In this document: positions 11,592-24,185 of the stretch, piece after piece
Layout of the letters: each line of letters begins with the position of its first letter
Numbering within the stretch: position 1 is the stretch's first letter
NCBI GenBank assembly: GCA_030268105.1
Contig: BSDZ01000004.1
Span: forward strand, 3,831,001-3,895,000
Length of the DNA: 64,000 nucleotides
Direction: 5' to 3'
DNA from: Volvox africanus
Taxonomy: Eukaryota > Chlorophyta > Chlorophyceae > Chlamydomonadales > Volvocaceae
Translations under genes and position numbers: made by a program
The notes under the pieces: generated by a model
The model's input: only the letters and a program-made list of their open reading frames with translations
Databases searched by the model: none
What the model was told of the DNA's origin: nothing

Positions 11592-14500
11592 ATGAGCAGG
11601 CGTTGTAGACACTACTGCGATGACTCCGATAGCGACGTGGACTTGCCACGCTCGGGTCGCGCATCGCGCTCCGCAGCATCTCGCAAGGGCGGCGAATTCG
11701 GGCTGAAGGGTCGCAAGGAACAGAGCAGGCCTTGGTCTCAAGAGGAATCAGAATGGCTTATCCAAGTTGTTTCTAAGACCTCCACCAATCTCGACAACAT
11801 CAACTGGCAAGATGTTGCCAAACAAGTGCCCGGTCGCACAGGCAAACAGTGCAGGGAGAAGTGGAAGAATGACCTTCGACCTAATATTTGTAAGGAGCCG
11901 TGGTCACTTAAGGAGGAGTACGTCCTAGCGGTGGCTCACAGTCTCCACGGCAACCGTTGGTCCGAGGTGGCGAAGTACCTACCAACCAGGCCGGAGAACA
12001 CAATCAAGAACAGATGGTGGGTGATCATTGCATTTTTGGTGAATATCCCATTTTGGGTAGATTATTTCTTATCGGTATTCGAGTCGAGTTCGTGTGTCCG
12101 CGGCTTTGGCAGAACTGTCATTGTACTGTAAGAGGCGATATAAGAAGGAAAATCAAATCGGGCGACGGGCCATGAGCAAGACAACGGCAAATGCAGAAAC
12201 GAACCAACTTTGAAAATTGCGTTATGGAGCCGTCGTGGGACACCTAGCAGGCCAACGCTACCTAAGTCCACAGTCCATGGCAGGCCCTGCCGTACAAGAA
12301 CAACTATTTCCCTTTCCATTACCGCGTCCATCTCCGCCCGCCCTGACCGGGCATTGTGCCGTCATGCTCTCCCATTCCTGTAGCTTCTGGGATATGTGAA
12401 TTCATCTGTGTTCCGCATTACGTAGGGCTGTGGTCTGCCTTCTTGGCGCAAATGCTGCGTGCAGCTTGTCTTGCCATTTCCCCGCCTACTGCGACTGTGA
12501 CCAGTGACCAGCGACTGACCAGCGACTTCCCCCCCCTCTATAATTATCGATTCCACCTTTCCCTGCCTCTACTAAACGATGCTCTCTGCAAACGCCGCAC
12601 AGGTACGCAACCAATCGCGCCAAGGCCGAAGTCAAGATCCGTACATTTCTATGGCTCTATTCGGATCTTGTTGACCGCCAATCGTATCCGGCTGGTCCGG
12701 AGGCTATCGACAAAGCACGAGAGCTGTACCGCCAGCTGCCGGATGTGGTCCCTTTGGAAGAGTTTGAAGTTCCGGTCGACTTCTACATCGCACGGTCGGA
12801 GAACGGCTGTTCGGCGCAGCTCGACACGCGGCCAGAGATTAAAATAATCGGGCGCGGTAAGGCCAAACCGCATGTGCCAGGTGCCACGACGGTTGGAGGT
12901 GGTGGCGGCGGCGGCGGCTCCTCGGCCGCCGCCGCGGTGCTGTCGGCCGTGCGTGGTGCTGCTGCCGCCGCCGCCAGTGCCAGCCGGACCGCGCGCGCCG
13001 CAATTGGTGGCGGCTCAGGCTCCGCCTCTGCGGTGGCGAACAATGCTGGCAGCACGAACGCAGCTGCTGCTGTCGCTCCCGGGCCCAGCAGCAAAGGCAA
13101 GAGTGGCGACAGTGCTGGCTGCGGCCACTCGGAGGGTGACGCCAACTGCTACGTGAAGGTCGGGGGCCTGGCTGGCGAGCTCCCCAGCGCCGGGCCTATC
13201 AAAACCACATCGCGAAAGCGGAAGGTCCCCGGGTTGATGGAAGGCTTTGAAAGCGCGATTCCGGCTGCCAACTCCGTTCACAAGGTAGTGAAGGTCGAGC
13301 CCTCAGACGGACTGGGAGCCGCCATTGGTGCTGGCGACGCCAATGCCAACGCCACCATTAGCTCTCATCGAGCCCCTCTGATGGAAGATTCACGCACCTC
13401 GCCGCTACCTGCAAGTCACATGTCAGCGGCGCCACCGGGACCACTGGTGGCGCCGTCACCGGCGGCGTCAGCGACTGCAGCTGCGTCAGCCGCGACAATA
13501 ACTACGGGAGCGGGCCGCGTAGCTGGTGGGGGCGTGGGCAGCGGTACAGCTGAGCCAGTGCCAGCTGGCCACGTGGCGTCGCCGCTGGACCCGGAACTGC
13601 TATGGCAGACAGCGGTCGAGCCTTACAGCAACCAGAACAACAGCAGCAACAGTTTGAATGCCCACAAAGGTAAGTGTGAAGGCAGTGCAGGTTTTGCCAT
13701 GGCACAGCAACGTTGGTTGGGCAGAAGTCCAGTTTGGGGCCGGGAGGGAAGGCTGAAGGGCAAATATAAGGGCTCCTCTCACGCGGTGACAAGAGGTTGG
13801 CTGATAGCATTCTGCTTTGCCAGCGAAGCATGAACCCATGCTGGGAATTGCTTGACATCTTTAGGGCTGCCTGATTCCAGCTTGCATTCCTAGTATCGCA
13901 GGTGCCCCGATCATGAGGCCTCTCATCACCGTCCGGCATGACCTCTCATGACCAACCTGTTGCTTGTCCGCTCCCTGGTATAGTCCTGTATACCCACTGG
14001 CCCACCGTGTCCCTTGGGCTTCACTTTGGTTCCCCCAGGTCGTCGGGCAAGCACGGCCACACGCCATGTGCCACCCTCACGCGCTGGCGGTACAGCCCAC
14101 ATGCACCCCGTTGCTGCGGCTGCGGCATCAGCGGCGGCAGCGGCCGCGGCTGCCGCAGCGGGAGGTGCTGTCGCAGGCATGTACAGCAGCCCCAGCGGCG
14201 GAATCGCTCCCGCGGCAGTCGGAGCCGTCACGCATAGCGAGACCGACAACCTTCAGTCCCTCTTCTCCTCGAGCAGCCGAATGGTAGGGTCGGAGGGCGG
14301 CGCGTCGTCGGCCGCGGATCTTGGGCTGTTCCAGCTGGGGCCTGGGGCCCTGAACAGTTTGCTGGAGGACAATGACGGCACTACCGGCGGTGGCAGCACC
14401 GAAGCGGACCAGGACCTGCTGTCATTGACAGACGGACTCGACCTCGCGTCGTTGACAGCCCTTATTGGACCCCATGAGGTTCATGGAGAGGTTAGATGGG

Positions 14501-16523
14501 CTGGGGACGGGGAAGATAGTGGCTGGATCTCGACGAACATGCAGGCATCGTAAGGAAGTGGGGAGGGGAGCCCTCGGACTGGCCATGACATACGCACGGT
14601 CGTGTTGGGGGCTTCAAACTTGGTGCGGTCTACGAGGTTGCTTTCCTATGTCGCCCCTCTTACCCTCGCCCCATGATGCCTCCGCGCTCCTCTCTGCAGG
14701 GACCCGACTGCGCACACGAGGCCATGGCCGGTCTGGCGGAGGATGTCTTATCCCAGATGCCCGACCCCGCCACCCCGCGCATGCCACAACAGCACGCACA
14801 GCATGGCCAGCTCCCCCTACGGATTACCGTGCCGGCCCCGCAGGTCCTGGGTGCAAACAACCATCAGCACGCCCAACACAATCAGCACCACCAGCACCAG
14901 CAACACCAGCAACACCAACACCAACATCAACACCAACACCAGCAGCACCCCCACCACTATGGCCAGCAACATCTCTCCCCACCCATGCGCCACGCGGCGT
15001 CCATGGGCTCTGCGCAGCAGCAACAGCGACAGCAGCAACAATTGCCGGTATCACACCACCCGCACAGCATGTCCCAGGGATCCTACCCCCTACATCTACA
15101 GCAGTCCTTGATGCAGCCCCATGAGAGCGCATGCAATCCTGCATCGCAGTCACAGTCACAGTCTCAGCAGATTGTGGGCCGTGGTGGTGCACCAATACAT
15201 CACCAGCAGCAGCAGCAGCAGCCTCAGGGACCTGGTGACGTTAGCAGTACTCCAATGCCGCAGCAGCTGCAGCAACAGCAGCAATCGTTGAACGGCGGCG
15301 CGCACGATCTAGCTGGCGGGCAGCCGTACATGTATCAGCGGCGGCTACCTCCCGGTGTGATGCCGCCATCGTCGTCGCGGCCGCCAGCGACTGCGACGGC
15401 TGCAGCCGCGGCTGCGGTGGCGCAAGGACACCACCCGTTGGCGCAGCACCCCATGTATGGCAGCTCCTCGTATATGCCACACCCGCACTCGCACTCTCAT
15501 CCCGGAGCCCCTTCGCCCGCTACTCCTGGCCCGATGATGCACCCAGGAAGCACCGGAGGCGGCCGGCAAATGCTCCCGGGTGGCCCATCGCCGTCCCCTG
15601 TCAAGTACGCCATGGCGTCACCGTACGCTGGGCCACCGCCACCGGGGGCACCATACGGGGGCCCGCCGGCGCCGCCACCGTACATGATGGCTATGGGCAT
15701 GCGCAGCGGATACTATAAGATGCCAGGTGGCAGGATGCCGGTAAGTGTGGACGCCAGCATCCAGCATTGCTAGGCGTAGGAATATGTATGGGTATTGTTT
15801 AGGAGTATGGATATTGTTTAGGTAACGTATCACATGGTATTGGTCGGTTTTATGCAAGGTTAAATTAGCCCTCGTATGCGAAGCTGGCCGCGGCCGTCCA
15901 TGCCGACTGTGCTGTTCAGTCTGCATGGATTCCGTCTGCAGTCCTGCCCTTCTTTGGGACGTAAGCACACAGGACTACCGGTCGCAAGTACCAAGGGGCA
16001 ACAATTAAGGCATCGTGGTCGTACCCCGTACCACCCGTGCTGCTGGGTTGGGAAATTGGAAAAAATGCCGTCCGCATGCAGTAGAAACACGTTGCCTGAA
16101 CGTGTGCCCCTGAAACACCATGGTATCTAACCAGCGCTGCCCTCCCCCGCCTTCTCCCTTGAATTCCAGATTCCCCGCAGCATGATGTACCCCCATCCAT
16201 ACGGTATGCCAGCCTTTAGCCATCACGGGATGGCCTCGGGTTACATGGACTCCCCTCAGCCCGGTATGGGCCCCGCCAGCGACGGCCCCGTCCATCATCC
16301 GCAGCATGGCGGCCAAATGGATCCCTGCACCCCTGCGACCATGGGCTCCTCGATTGGGGGCTCTATGCGGGCAAACAGCGTCCTAAGCCAGGGAGGCGCA
16401 GCCGGCGGTGGTCCTGCCAGTGGCGGCGCCGACTCGATGGCTTCTATGGGCCCGATGGGGATGGGACGATCGTACGCAGACATGGGATCAGCAGGCCCTG
16501 GGGGTGGCCAGGGTATGCAGTGA
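11592..16523 (+). CDS. R2R3 MYB transcription factor with long low-complexity tail
   Basis: Five exons, 11592-12016, 12603-13669, 14039-14490, 14700-15740 and 16170-16523, join at GT-AG sites in phases 2, 1, 0 and 0 to give 1112 aa. Two MYB repeats bind DNA. R2 spans about residues 46-97 with tryptophans W48, W72 and W91; R3 spans about 98-148 with W104, W123 and W142. Each shows the three spaced tryptophans of a helix-turn-helix repeat. W142 is split by intron 1 (TG/G), and the join gives KNRWYATNRAK, the expected end of R3. R2 has a longer loop before its second Trp (SKTSTNLDNINW) than typical plant R2. After residue 150 a helix (FLWLYSDLVDRQ) is followed by about 900 residues of Ala, Gly, Ser, His/Gln, Pro and Met-rich sequence, probably activation or condensate-forming regions. 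It is probably a nuclear regulator; its targets cannot be inferred. Confidence 0.88.
14858..14949 (+). repeat. CAN-type coding repeat (poly His/Gln)
   Basis: A run of CAC, CAG, CAA and CAT codons within exon 4 of the MYB gene encodes alternating His and Gln (HQHQQHQQHQHQH and similar). More CAG/CAA runs follow at 15016-15040, 15203-15224 and 15258-15285. Such tracts expand and contract easily, so the length of this gene may vary between strains. Confidence 0.8.
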
Positions 16524-19500
16524 GGCATTACTGGCTTGATAGCGTTGTGGAGAGACTGCTCCTCACAGAACTAGGACTAGCAACTCGCTGGGGGTAAGGC
16601 ATACCCCATTGGCCGCACAACAAGATGGCAGGGGTTGTTGAGCGATCGTTGGTTGTTCCAGGTACTAAACAGGAGGGCCCCCGCATTGGTGTACCCGGGG
16701 TTGGGGGCCCATGTGTGCGCGTATGCCTGTATTCTTCTTCTCGACTCAACTCGAGTTAACGTTGGGCGCCCGGGTGGGCAGGCGGTCGCTTCTGTACCGT
16801 ATCTTTATCATACAAGGACAGGCTCCACACGCATGCAGGATTGCAGCACTGACATGGGGGGGGGGGAGGAAGTGGGGAACAAGTGAATGCCAGGACGGCT
16901 GGCGGCGCCGGAGGAACGGCGCTGCTCTTCGTCGTAAGGTGGGGCAAGTTTTTAAGGACACATGCGTGTGTAGCGCACGACGCAGGTTGTGTTTTTCTTG
17001 TCGCCTTTTCTGGTGTGTACCTATGGGTGCGCATGGGGTTCATTGCCCATCGGCGCCCTAGGCATGCAGCATCGTGCATGCACCTGTTGATAGAGCGAGG
17101 AGGCAAGCGGAACTCTCAGCCCTGGGAGGCGCAGAAGGGCATCAAGGCGGGTGATGAGGGCGTGCTGGTCATGGTGGTGGCAGTATAATGTCGGTTATCT
17201 TGTTCCTTCAGGGCGGATGTGGTGACACTACTTACCGCCGCAGCCGCCGTCTACTACTGCGACTGCGACTGCGACCGCAGCTACTATTACCTGCCTTAGC
17301 GATTTTGGTGGACGCTGGTTTTCACGCTCTCCGTCAGGTTCTCTCGTCTATCTCGACGTGTTAGGTGAAATGTGCGTCTGCAATGGCGGTTCCTGTGTGA
17401 AGGATCTTGTTAGCGTGATGTCGCTTGGGTGTATGGCAGGGTTGCTTGGTCCGGAGGAAGCGATGGGGAGGGAGCATGGGCACACGGCGCACCCAGCGCT
17501 ATTGTGTCGTGCGCTATCGACTCGACGGCTTAAGGGGGAATCTTTCACATGTGGTCTGCAGTTTGGTCGCACAGTCTCTCTTTCCGTTTTCCCCACGTAT
17601 CCGCGGTTTATATGTGTCTATTGTGCAATGCGCGTGGCGGGCCACGGGGTTGTCATTCCTGCGCGCGCTCACCTTGCCTCTCTCCATCGGTACTATTGTC
17701 TTTGCTCAGTTGCGTAGCATGCAAGACCCCTTGCGATGGGTGGGACATATATATTGCCGTCGTCTGAGGCTTGATTGATTGATTCCAAGCCTTTTTGACG
17801 GTTGTACCATCCTTGCAGTGATGGTGTTGCATCTTGATTGATTTAGCATCTTATCTTATATCCCTCTCGAGAGAATAGTTGTACGATTGATTTGTCCCTT
17901 TCTCAATGTTTGCGTGTATGCCTCTCGTTTTCTCCTACCCTAACACCTCAGTCTTCTTGTCTTCGGTCCTCTCCCAGTTATCTTAAAGGGTATTTTAAGT
18001 GCAAGGACAGACGCAACCTTTTCCTGTAGTTCCAACCTTCTTCTTTGCAGCGAGCGATCTTTATGTTTTGTGTGGTCGGGTGAACGTGGGGCTTCTGGGG
18101 CCGTCGGCGGGCCGTGCCACCGTCGCAGCGACGCACCGGCAGCACGTCGTCCTTCTGTGGCATTACGCGAAGATACGGTACGGGCAAACATCGGGTGTAT
18201 GTCAAGTGGGTTAGCTCTTGATCATGAGTTATAAATGCGAGACGCGCTACGGCATGTTGTGAGTTGTCTTCACGAGACGTTACTCGTCCTTTGGGACGTG
18301 GTATCACACACGCACACGCGGTGTCGGTAGTTATCGTTTGTGTGTGCTTGGGCTAGACGGGAGCAGCTTGACGTTTGTGCGTATGTGCATGGTTTTTCCT
18401 CGTGTCAGCGTGCCCAGTTCCTTACACTTCGTGAGGTGGTTCCCGTGGTGTACTGTATGCGACGTGAGGAAGGTGGCGTGTTGCTTTTGCATCCGGCTCT
18501 CCGTCTCATGTTGATCCTTAAGTGCTGTAGTGTCATCAGATATTCATTCAACCGTCTGCCGGTGCGCCGGTGTGGCCAGCGCACCTCCGCAGACTAGCTG
18601 AGATGCGCTTGCCCCGTGCCCGCGCGGACAAAACATCAGAACATCGTGTCTGTAACGGCTCTGCGAAAGTGCCTGACAAACCGACACTAGGGTTAAGGCG
18701 TCAACCAGCTGTCCCTCACACAGTCCCCGCAAATTGGTCGCCTCGTCTCTCTGCACCATGTTGCCTGCTCGCCAACCCGGATGCGGACTGCATAACTGCT
18801 GTGGGGATTCCTGGCCTCTTTCAAGCCACTCCACCTTCCCGCACTACAATTCGTTCTCTCCACGCTCCCGTTCGTAAAGAATATGTGTTGGTGTGCGATT
18901 ACTTCAGTGTACAGCCTCCAAATTTATACCAGTGTCTAAACTTCGCAATCATCGTTAACCTTAAGTTGCTAAGCCTACAAAAACAAGGGATTGCCATCAT
19001 CGCGTTATTTGGACTCGACCTGAGCCACTTGCCATGGACCCAAGTAAGTTCTACGCCATAGCCGGGATTGTAGACTGCCACAGCCTGTTTTATGGGCTGT
19101 CATGCACGATCGCAAACCTTGTTCACTGCAACCCTGCTCACCACCACCAGATGAGGAAGGCAGCGCCTAGCAGAGATGCACTCACTAACATATGTGAACG
19201 TTAGGCTCATTAACGGCCTCCATTTGCACCGTACCATTATGAGACGACGCTCGCTAAGGCCCAATACCAACAGGTATGAGTGGAATGACAAGACGAGCTT
19301 CCGACTACCAAGGTCATATTAATGGCCAGGTCGCCCATACGTTACCGACAGTCGGCTAACCACCACATCCCTATTGCATGTGCTGCTGCAAACAAGTTGC
19401 GAAAGACAGCAGTTCCCAGGGGTCCCCCACAGCTTCTGGCTCGATATAAATACGGCACGAAACGCCCATTACCACGAAAGGGAGGGCTTCCGCTTAAGAT

Positions 19501-19555
19501 GCCGGAAGCCAATCCAGCTTCGCGTCCTCGTTGTCAAACAGACACCAACCCACCT
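16524..19555. other. MYB 3' region and intergenic, no convincing gene
   Basis: About 3 kb after the MYB stop. The first part is probably 3' UTR. Open frames such as 16711-17061 plus, 17358-17717 plus and 18834-18544 minus carry no recognised domain and overlap frames on the other strand. A short GCGACT-rich stretch at 17253-17284 and G-rich runs at 16856-16868 are simple sequence. Confidence 0.45.
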
Positions 19556-20024
19556 GCTGAACTGACGTCCTGGGGTTCCAGTGTTATCCTGGTATTGCCG
19601 GTGGCCGCAGCCACCAGGCCGCGACCGTTGCAATCCACACTCAATATGAAAATACCGCGCCTATGGCGGCCATGCAAACGCGCATGTGTACCATTCCTGG
19701 CCAAATGCACTGAACTAGGTCATAGTGAAGCACCGCACTACATAGTCCTCCTTCCCTTCACGACGGAGCGGATCCGCAAAACGCAGCTGAGATGCAGATT
19801 GAAGAATCCCAAACGAAACAGTCCTTTTTTGAAAGAACCGAGAGAGAAGAATCCGACGATCCCTCTGATCACTGCCTGCACTGCATCCTACATCAGAGTT
19901 AACCCGATCGGTCCGGATCTGGAGCCTAAGCACCTGCATACACACAGCACGACACCCTCTTTCGTATCCACATCTATCTCCTCCACCTTGGCGAACTTGC
20001 GCTCTGGGGCTGTCTCGGCGTCTC
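19556..20024 (-). other. Isolated minus-strand coding-like segments, gene unresolved
   Basis: Two minus-strand segments look like exons. One near 20024-19960 reads APERKFAKVEEIDVDTKEG and ends in VVLCVC beside possible GT donors. One near 19655-19556 reads RGIFILSVDCNGRGLVAA followed by ATGNTRITLEPQDVSS, ends at GTGGGT, and resembles the strands of a beta-propeller (WD40-like) repeat. Further left at about 19540-19400 are short open pieces (CLFDNEDAKLDWLPAS). I could not link them into one phase-consistent gene, so it may be a short-exon gene or a decayed one. The WD40 idea is weak. Confidence 0.25.
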
Positions 20025-20301
20025 AGACATGCCTTAGATCCAACAGGGGGCCCTGGAGGGGGCCTCAAGTTGAAATGTTTGCCTGCTACGTAAAAGCCCT
20101 TCGCATGGGCTGACAAGGGTTCAGAGGAAGGTACCGGTACGCACGGCACTGAGTATTGCAGGATGAGGCTATTGCACGTGTCGGGGTCGCCTCCATCCCC
20201 ACGCAAACCGAGGCCCGCCAGCTAGCACGAATAGCTTCATGGTAGAGGAGCCATCGGCCTTCCATGCCCTTCATGCAGCCTCTGCGGGGACCAGCAGGTT
20301 T

Positions 20302-23300
20302 TTAGGAAGTCGCCGCCGGCACTTCCAAACCCGCAGCCACACTGCCTTCTGACCCTTGAGCCGCGGCGGCACGCACCTGCTGGCGCGCAGCAGCAGCCTC
20401 CGAGCAGTCCTGTGATGAGCGGGTAGTGGGCGTTCTCAACAAAGGATTTAATTATTCACGTGCAATAAACGGAGATTTCCTGGTGCTCAGCTTCAGGTCC
20501 GCTCATTTTACCTCATACATAGCGGGGAAAAGCACAACGTCTGTCGTGCCATTGCGGAGAGTGCGCGTGTGCTTCCCCAGACGGGCAAGTCGTACCCATC
20601 GAACAACACGGCATCTATGGAATTAACTAAGGCCGCGGAAAGCGTCATCACACAATCGAAGATAAACGGCGGCTAACTCTGTTCAATCAACCGTGTCCTT
20701 GAGGTTTCAAGAATAAGCCACCGCACATTGGCCACCCAGCCGCCCTCATCCAGTAAGTCAGTAACTCTCCCACGTACCACGAGGAGCATTTCGTAGTACA
20801 GCAAGTTGGATTCCGCGTGCGGTATCAACTCCGACGTGAATGCCCGGAACTGGCGAGACCCCGCCCCCAGTAGGCTGGGTATCTTGACAGCCTTTATGCA
20901 GTCCTGCGGATCACAGAACACAAGAGATGCTGCATTTCTGATTCCCGGAAGAAGGATGGGGGGGAGACTATGATACTGAATTGATCAATTTGGAGCTAAG
21001 CGATCTAGAACAGCGCCAACGTCCTTTCGGTGCAAACGATGGTTTGGTGTAGGGAAAGGGGAAACAGAATTCCGAGGTTCGTTATTTTAGATGCCCCATA
21101 AAAAGCCTAGCTTGGTTTGGATCGCAAGTCAAAGCCAGCGTGTTGCGGGTCCTCCCCCGCCCTGGCTACCAGACCGGATGAAAGGGCCTACGTAGCGAGA
21201 CGACGCATGTGCAGATCGGAACCCAGGATCAGTTGCGTTCCGCCTCTTCTGCCACACCTGCAGCATGCCCTTCATGGCAGTTTGTGCCGCCGTCACGTCC
21301 TCAGGTTCCAAGGAAGCGGCATTGCTCGTAAGCGCGGCAGTGGCCTGGAGTCGGGACGGAAGGTTATCAACACAGACGGATGGGTTATGGCAGAGCTTCT
21401 GGTACGCGGATGCTTGAGCTTGGGGAGGAAGACGACTTTCCTTGAAGCCCTCCACGCGGGCCTCTCGTGCGACACAGCTTATAAGTAGACGACACAGAAA
21501 CGAGCTCCATTCTCACCTTCCCGACAGCTTCCACTCGCTTGTGGATGGTAATCGGTAGCCGCTCCTGACGGGTAGGAATGTGGGCAGGAGCATGGGCGAG
21601 TGTCGCACGGTGGACCGGGGGAAGAACCCATATACAATAGGAGACACAAATAAAGGACCTTAACATGCTCTTTGAGCCAAGACGGCTCTTCCCTCGTTGT
21701 CCTCCAAACAACCTTATAGTTGAAATAGCCGAATTGATGCCTCCTTTCCTCCAATAATAAAGAACCATCAGCATAGGGACCCCGCTAAGCATCGCGACCA
21801 AGGCATGGGCAACTCGACCCCAGCGACCGACATTGTGCCACAAACCCCTAGCATAACCCTACGTGGCCACATATGCAAGTGGCCGGGAACATCCTCGGTC
21901 CAAAACCCCGTCTCCAGGCGCGCCACGCCCGCTCCCTCCTCTCACATGCAGCTGCTTGCAGCGACTAACCAAATCCACGCAAGTTGCTGCAGTGAAAGGC
22001 GGCAGTGACAGACCCAGATTGTAGAGCTCACGCTCCCAGCATTCGCCGAACAGCTGCGGTCAGGAGGGAAAGGAATGAACGTAATTCCTTCCACAACAAA
22101 GCGGAAGACGGTGTCAAACAAAAGCAACCGCGATTTCGCGCACAAGACGCGCTCTCCTAAGAAACGGGAAACGAAATGCAGATGGGGTCTACCTTATCGA
22201 ACCCTTCAGGCCGTTCGGTTTTAAACTCAGCCGGTGTTCCCCCGGCTGCCATCCTCCCATATCCCAGCACAGTAAACCCACCTCAATAAGTACCCCCTCG
22301 AGGAAGGGCCCCACCACAGCCTCCAGCGTCTGGCAGCCCGCCTCAATCATCAATGCCCAGCTGTTGCAACTGTCGGTACCTGAGGGGGGAGAGCAGCGGA
22401 ACACTTTCTTTTCTTTGCGGGAAAGTCCATCGTTTCCATTGGCGGCCACTATACAGTACCCGCCAGCAGCAAACTGCGGAGATCTGGGTTCGCGTTTTTA
22501 GGACCGCTTACTCTGGCAGGGGTAGCCGCAGACGTACTCCTGAAGGAGCCTAAACTCAGAGACTCACGTGTGCGTGGAGCCTGCGGGAAGGCCGGCGTAA
22601 TGAAGTTGGGGTTACTGGGCACATCGGTGTCGGTAGCAGGCTGCTCGGGCTGGTCACTAGATCCAACAGTCGCCATGTAGGGGGCCCGCACCCGGGCATT
22701 AGAGGGGAATCCCGATGCTGCACAAGCTGCGCCAACATTTTGAGCGACGGCGGCGCTTGGCTGCCGTCCTGGGTTGCTCAGATAACGTATGAAGCCACCG
22801 CCGCCGTTGATACCACTGCCGGCACTACCTGCACGCCCGTTCCCGCCGTGGCAGCTGCCACCACCACCGCTGCCGCTGCCACTAGCTCCGACGCTGCCGC
22901 CCCCTCCCCCGCTACCACTGCTCCTGCGCGAACGGCTGCGGCTCCCTCTGCCCGCATAGCCACTTCCTGAGCTTGGAGGTCGGCTCATAGGACCACCACC
23001 AGAGCCACTTTGGTAGTGCCCATGGCCCCCACTCCATCTCGTGCCGCGCTCTGTTACTGCCCCCGGCTGAGCTGTCTCCGGTTGCTGCCGTTGGTGATCG
23101 TAACTGGATCGATAATTATTTGTAGCGTATGGCGCTCTGTATGATCTTTGATCAGCCGATGCTTGATAGCCATAGCTGGCCTCGTCCTGATAGCCATGTC
23201 GCTGCCTCGTGCTCAGAGGGGCAACGTCGAAACGCTGGCCCCGATCACCAGAATTTTGTTGTTGAGGTCTAGTGACACGTTTTTTAGGCTGTCCGTAAGC

Positions 23301-23375
23301 GTCGCCAGAGTCATCATACGTGCTGTATTCGGCTGGCGGGGCCATGTTGCGGCCACCTCGATCGCGCCAGGACAT
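20302..23375 (-). CDS. Unrecognised 531-aa protein, SR/Gly-rich N-half and helical C-half
   Basis: Seven minus-strand exons, 23375-22460, 22379-22294, 22053-21946, 21564-21517, 21461-21258, 20903-20778 and 20409-20302, all have GT-AG borders and keep phase (1, then 0 throughout), ending in TAA. I know no family for it. The first 305 residues are Tyr, Gln, Ser, Arg and Gly-rich, with an SR-like patch (GSRSRSRRSSGSGG) and GSGSGGGG runs, and look disordered and possibly RNA-binding. From about residue 306 the composition turns to that of a folded helical domain (WALMIEAGCQTLEAVVGPFLEG, shown here in part: MIEAGCQTLEAVVGPF; then LFGECWERELYNLGLSLPPF, RLPITIHKRVEAVGK and FTSELIPHAESNLLYYEMLL). The tail is Ala-rich. 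It is transcribed in the same direction as the MYST gene upstream. The fifth exon could alternatively start at 21449. The exon structure is well supported by phase; function is unknown. Confidence 0.72.
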
Positions 23376-24185
23376 TCCACAACTGAGCTCAGTAGAAATA
23401 CTTCAAATTTTAGGTTAAGCGGAAATCACAAGAACTTTCGCCTCAGTCGTCCTTCAATTTGAGGTCCTACCTAACGAAGCCCTACTGCAACTTGTTGTAT
23501 AATAAGGAACGTGTGCATCGATCCGATGGGTCAGATTAACAAATATGACCTACAAAAAGTGCAATAGTGGTATAACCCCCAGTCCTCAAGGAAAGCGGGA
23601 AGTGTGTTGCAAGATGTCAGCTGTTGCTTTAGTTAAACCTATAAAATGAATGCTTAAATATACCAACGCGATGTACTGATTGAAGCATATATAAAGTGCC
23701 TAACAGGATTAGAAGCCATCCCTCACGGCAAGTTGGGATCCAGCCAGCACGCCGTGCAAGCTCGGGGAACATAAGGTAACGAAGCAAATGCAATGCGATG
23801 CTAAACAGATTATTAAATGATAGCGTCTCCGTGATATTCCAAATGGTTCCAAAGATGACCTTGGCTCTCGCTTGCAGCGAGGGTGTCATAGCCAAGAAAC
23901 GCTGAAGTCCATTATGAATGCTGCAAACCCAACATTTTACAACTAAAATACTAGTCCAACATCAGATTCTGGAAAACCCCAGGGTTAACATCTTTCAAGC
24001 ACGCCACATTCCGCTCCAAAAGCTACAGCAGGACAACTCACACTGGACATTTACCTGCTGTCAACTTCCCCTAGTCTCGCATGTTTTTGATCGGAGCCAT
24101 TAAAGTCAATGACGCGATCTCTTAAAACATTAACGGGAGGACCCAACTCCCACAGCCTTTCCTCGCCCGTCTCCTCCTAGCATGC
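23376..24185. other. Intergenic between MYST 3' end and the 531-aa gene
   Basis: About 800 bases that should hold the MYST 3' UTR and the promoter of the downstream minus-strand gene. An 88-codon hydrophobic minus-strand frame (23895-23629) is open, but no homologue or splice context was recognised. A minus-strand TGTAA, the usual green-algal polyadenylation signal, lies near 23941-23937, about 245 bases past the MYST stop. Confidence 0.4.

Noticed and set aside
14614..15195. Several long frames antisense to the MYB gene
   Set aside because: CAG/CAC repeats keep all six frames open, producing poly-Leu, Val and Ala artefacts.
19322..20113. 263-codon open frame on the plus strand
   Set aside because: Composition is Arg/Pro/Lys/Thr-rich without domains, and the opposite strand shows better coding-like segments in the same place. 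Probably a shadow frame.
23629..23895. 88-codon hydrophobic minus-strand frame
   Set aside because: Hydrophobic residues are expected from the local AT-rich composition; no motif was recognised.
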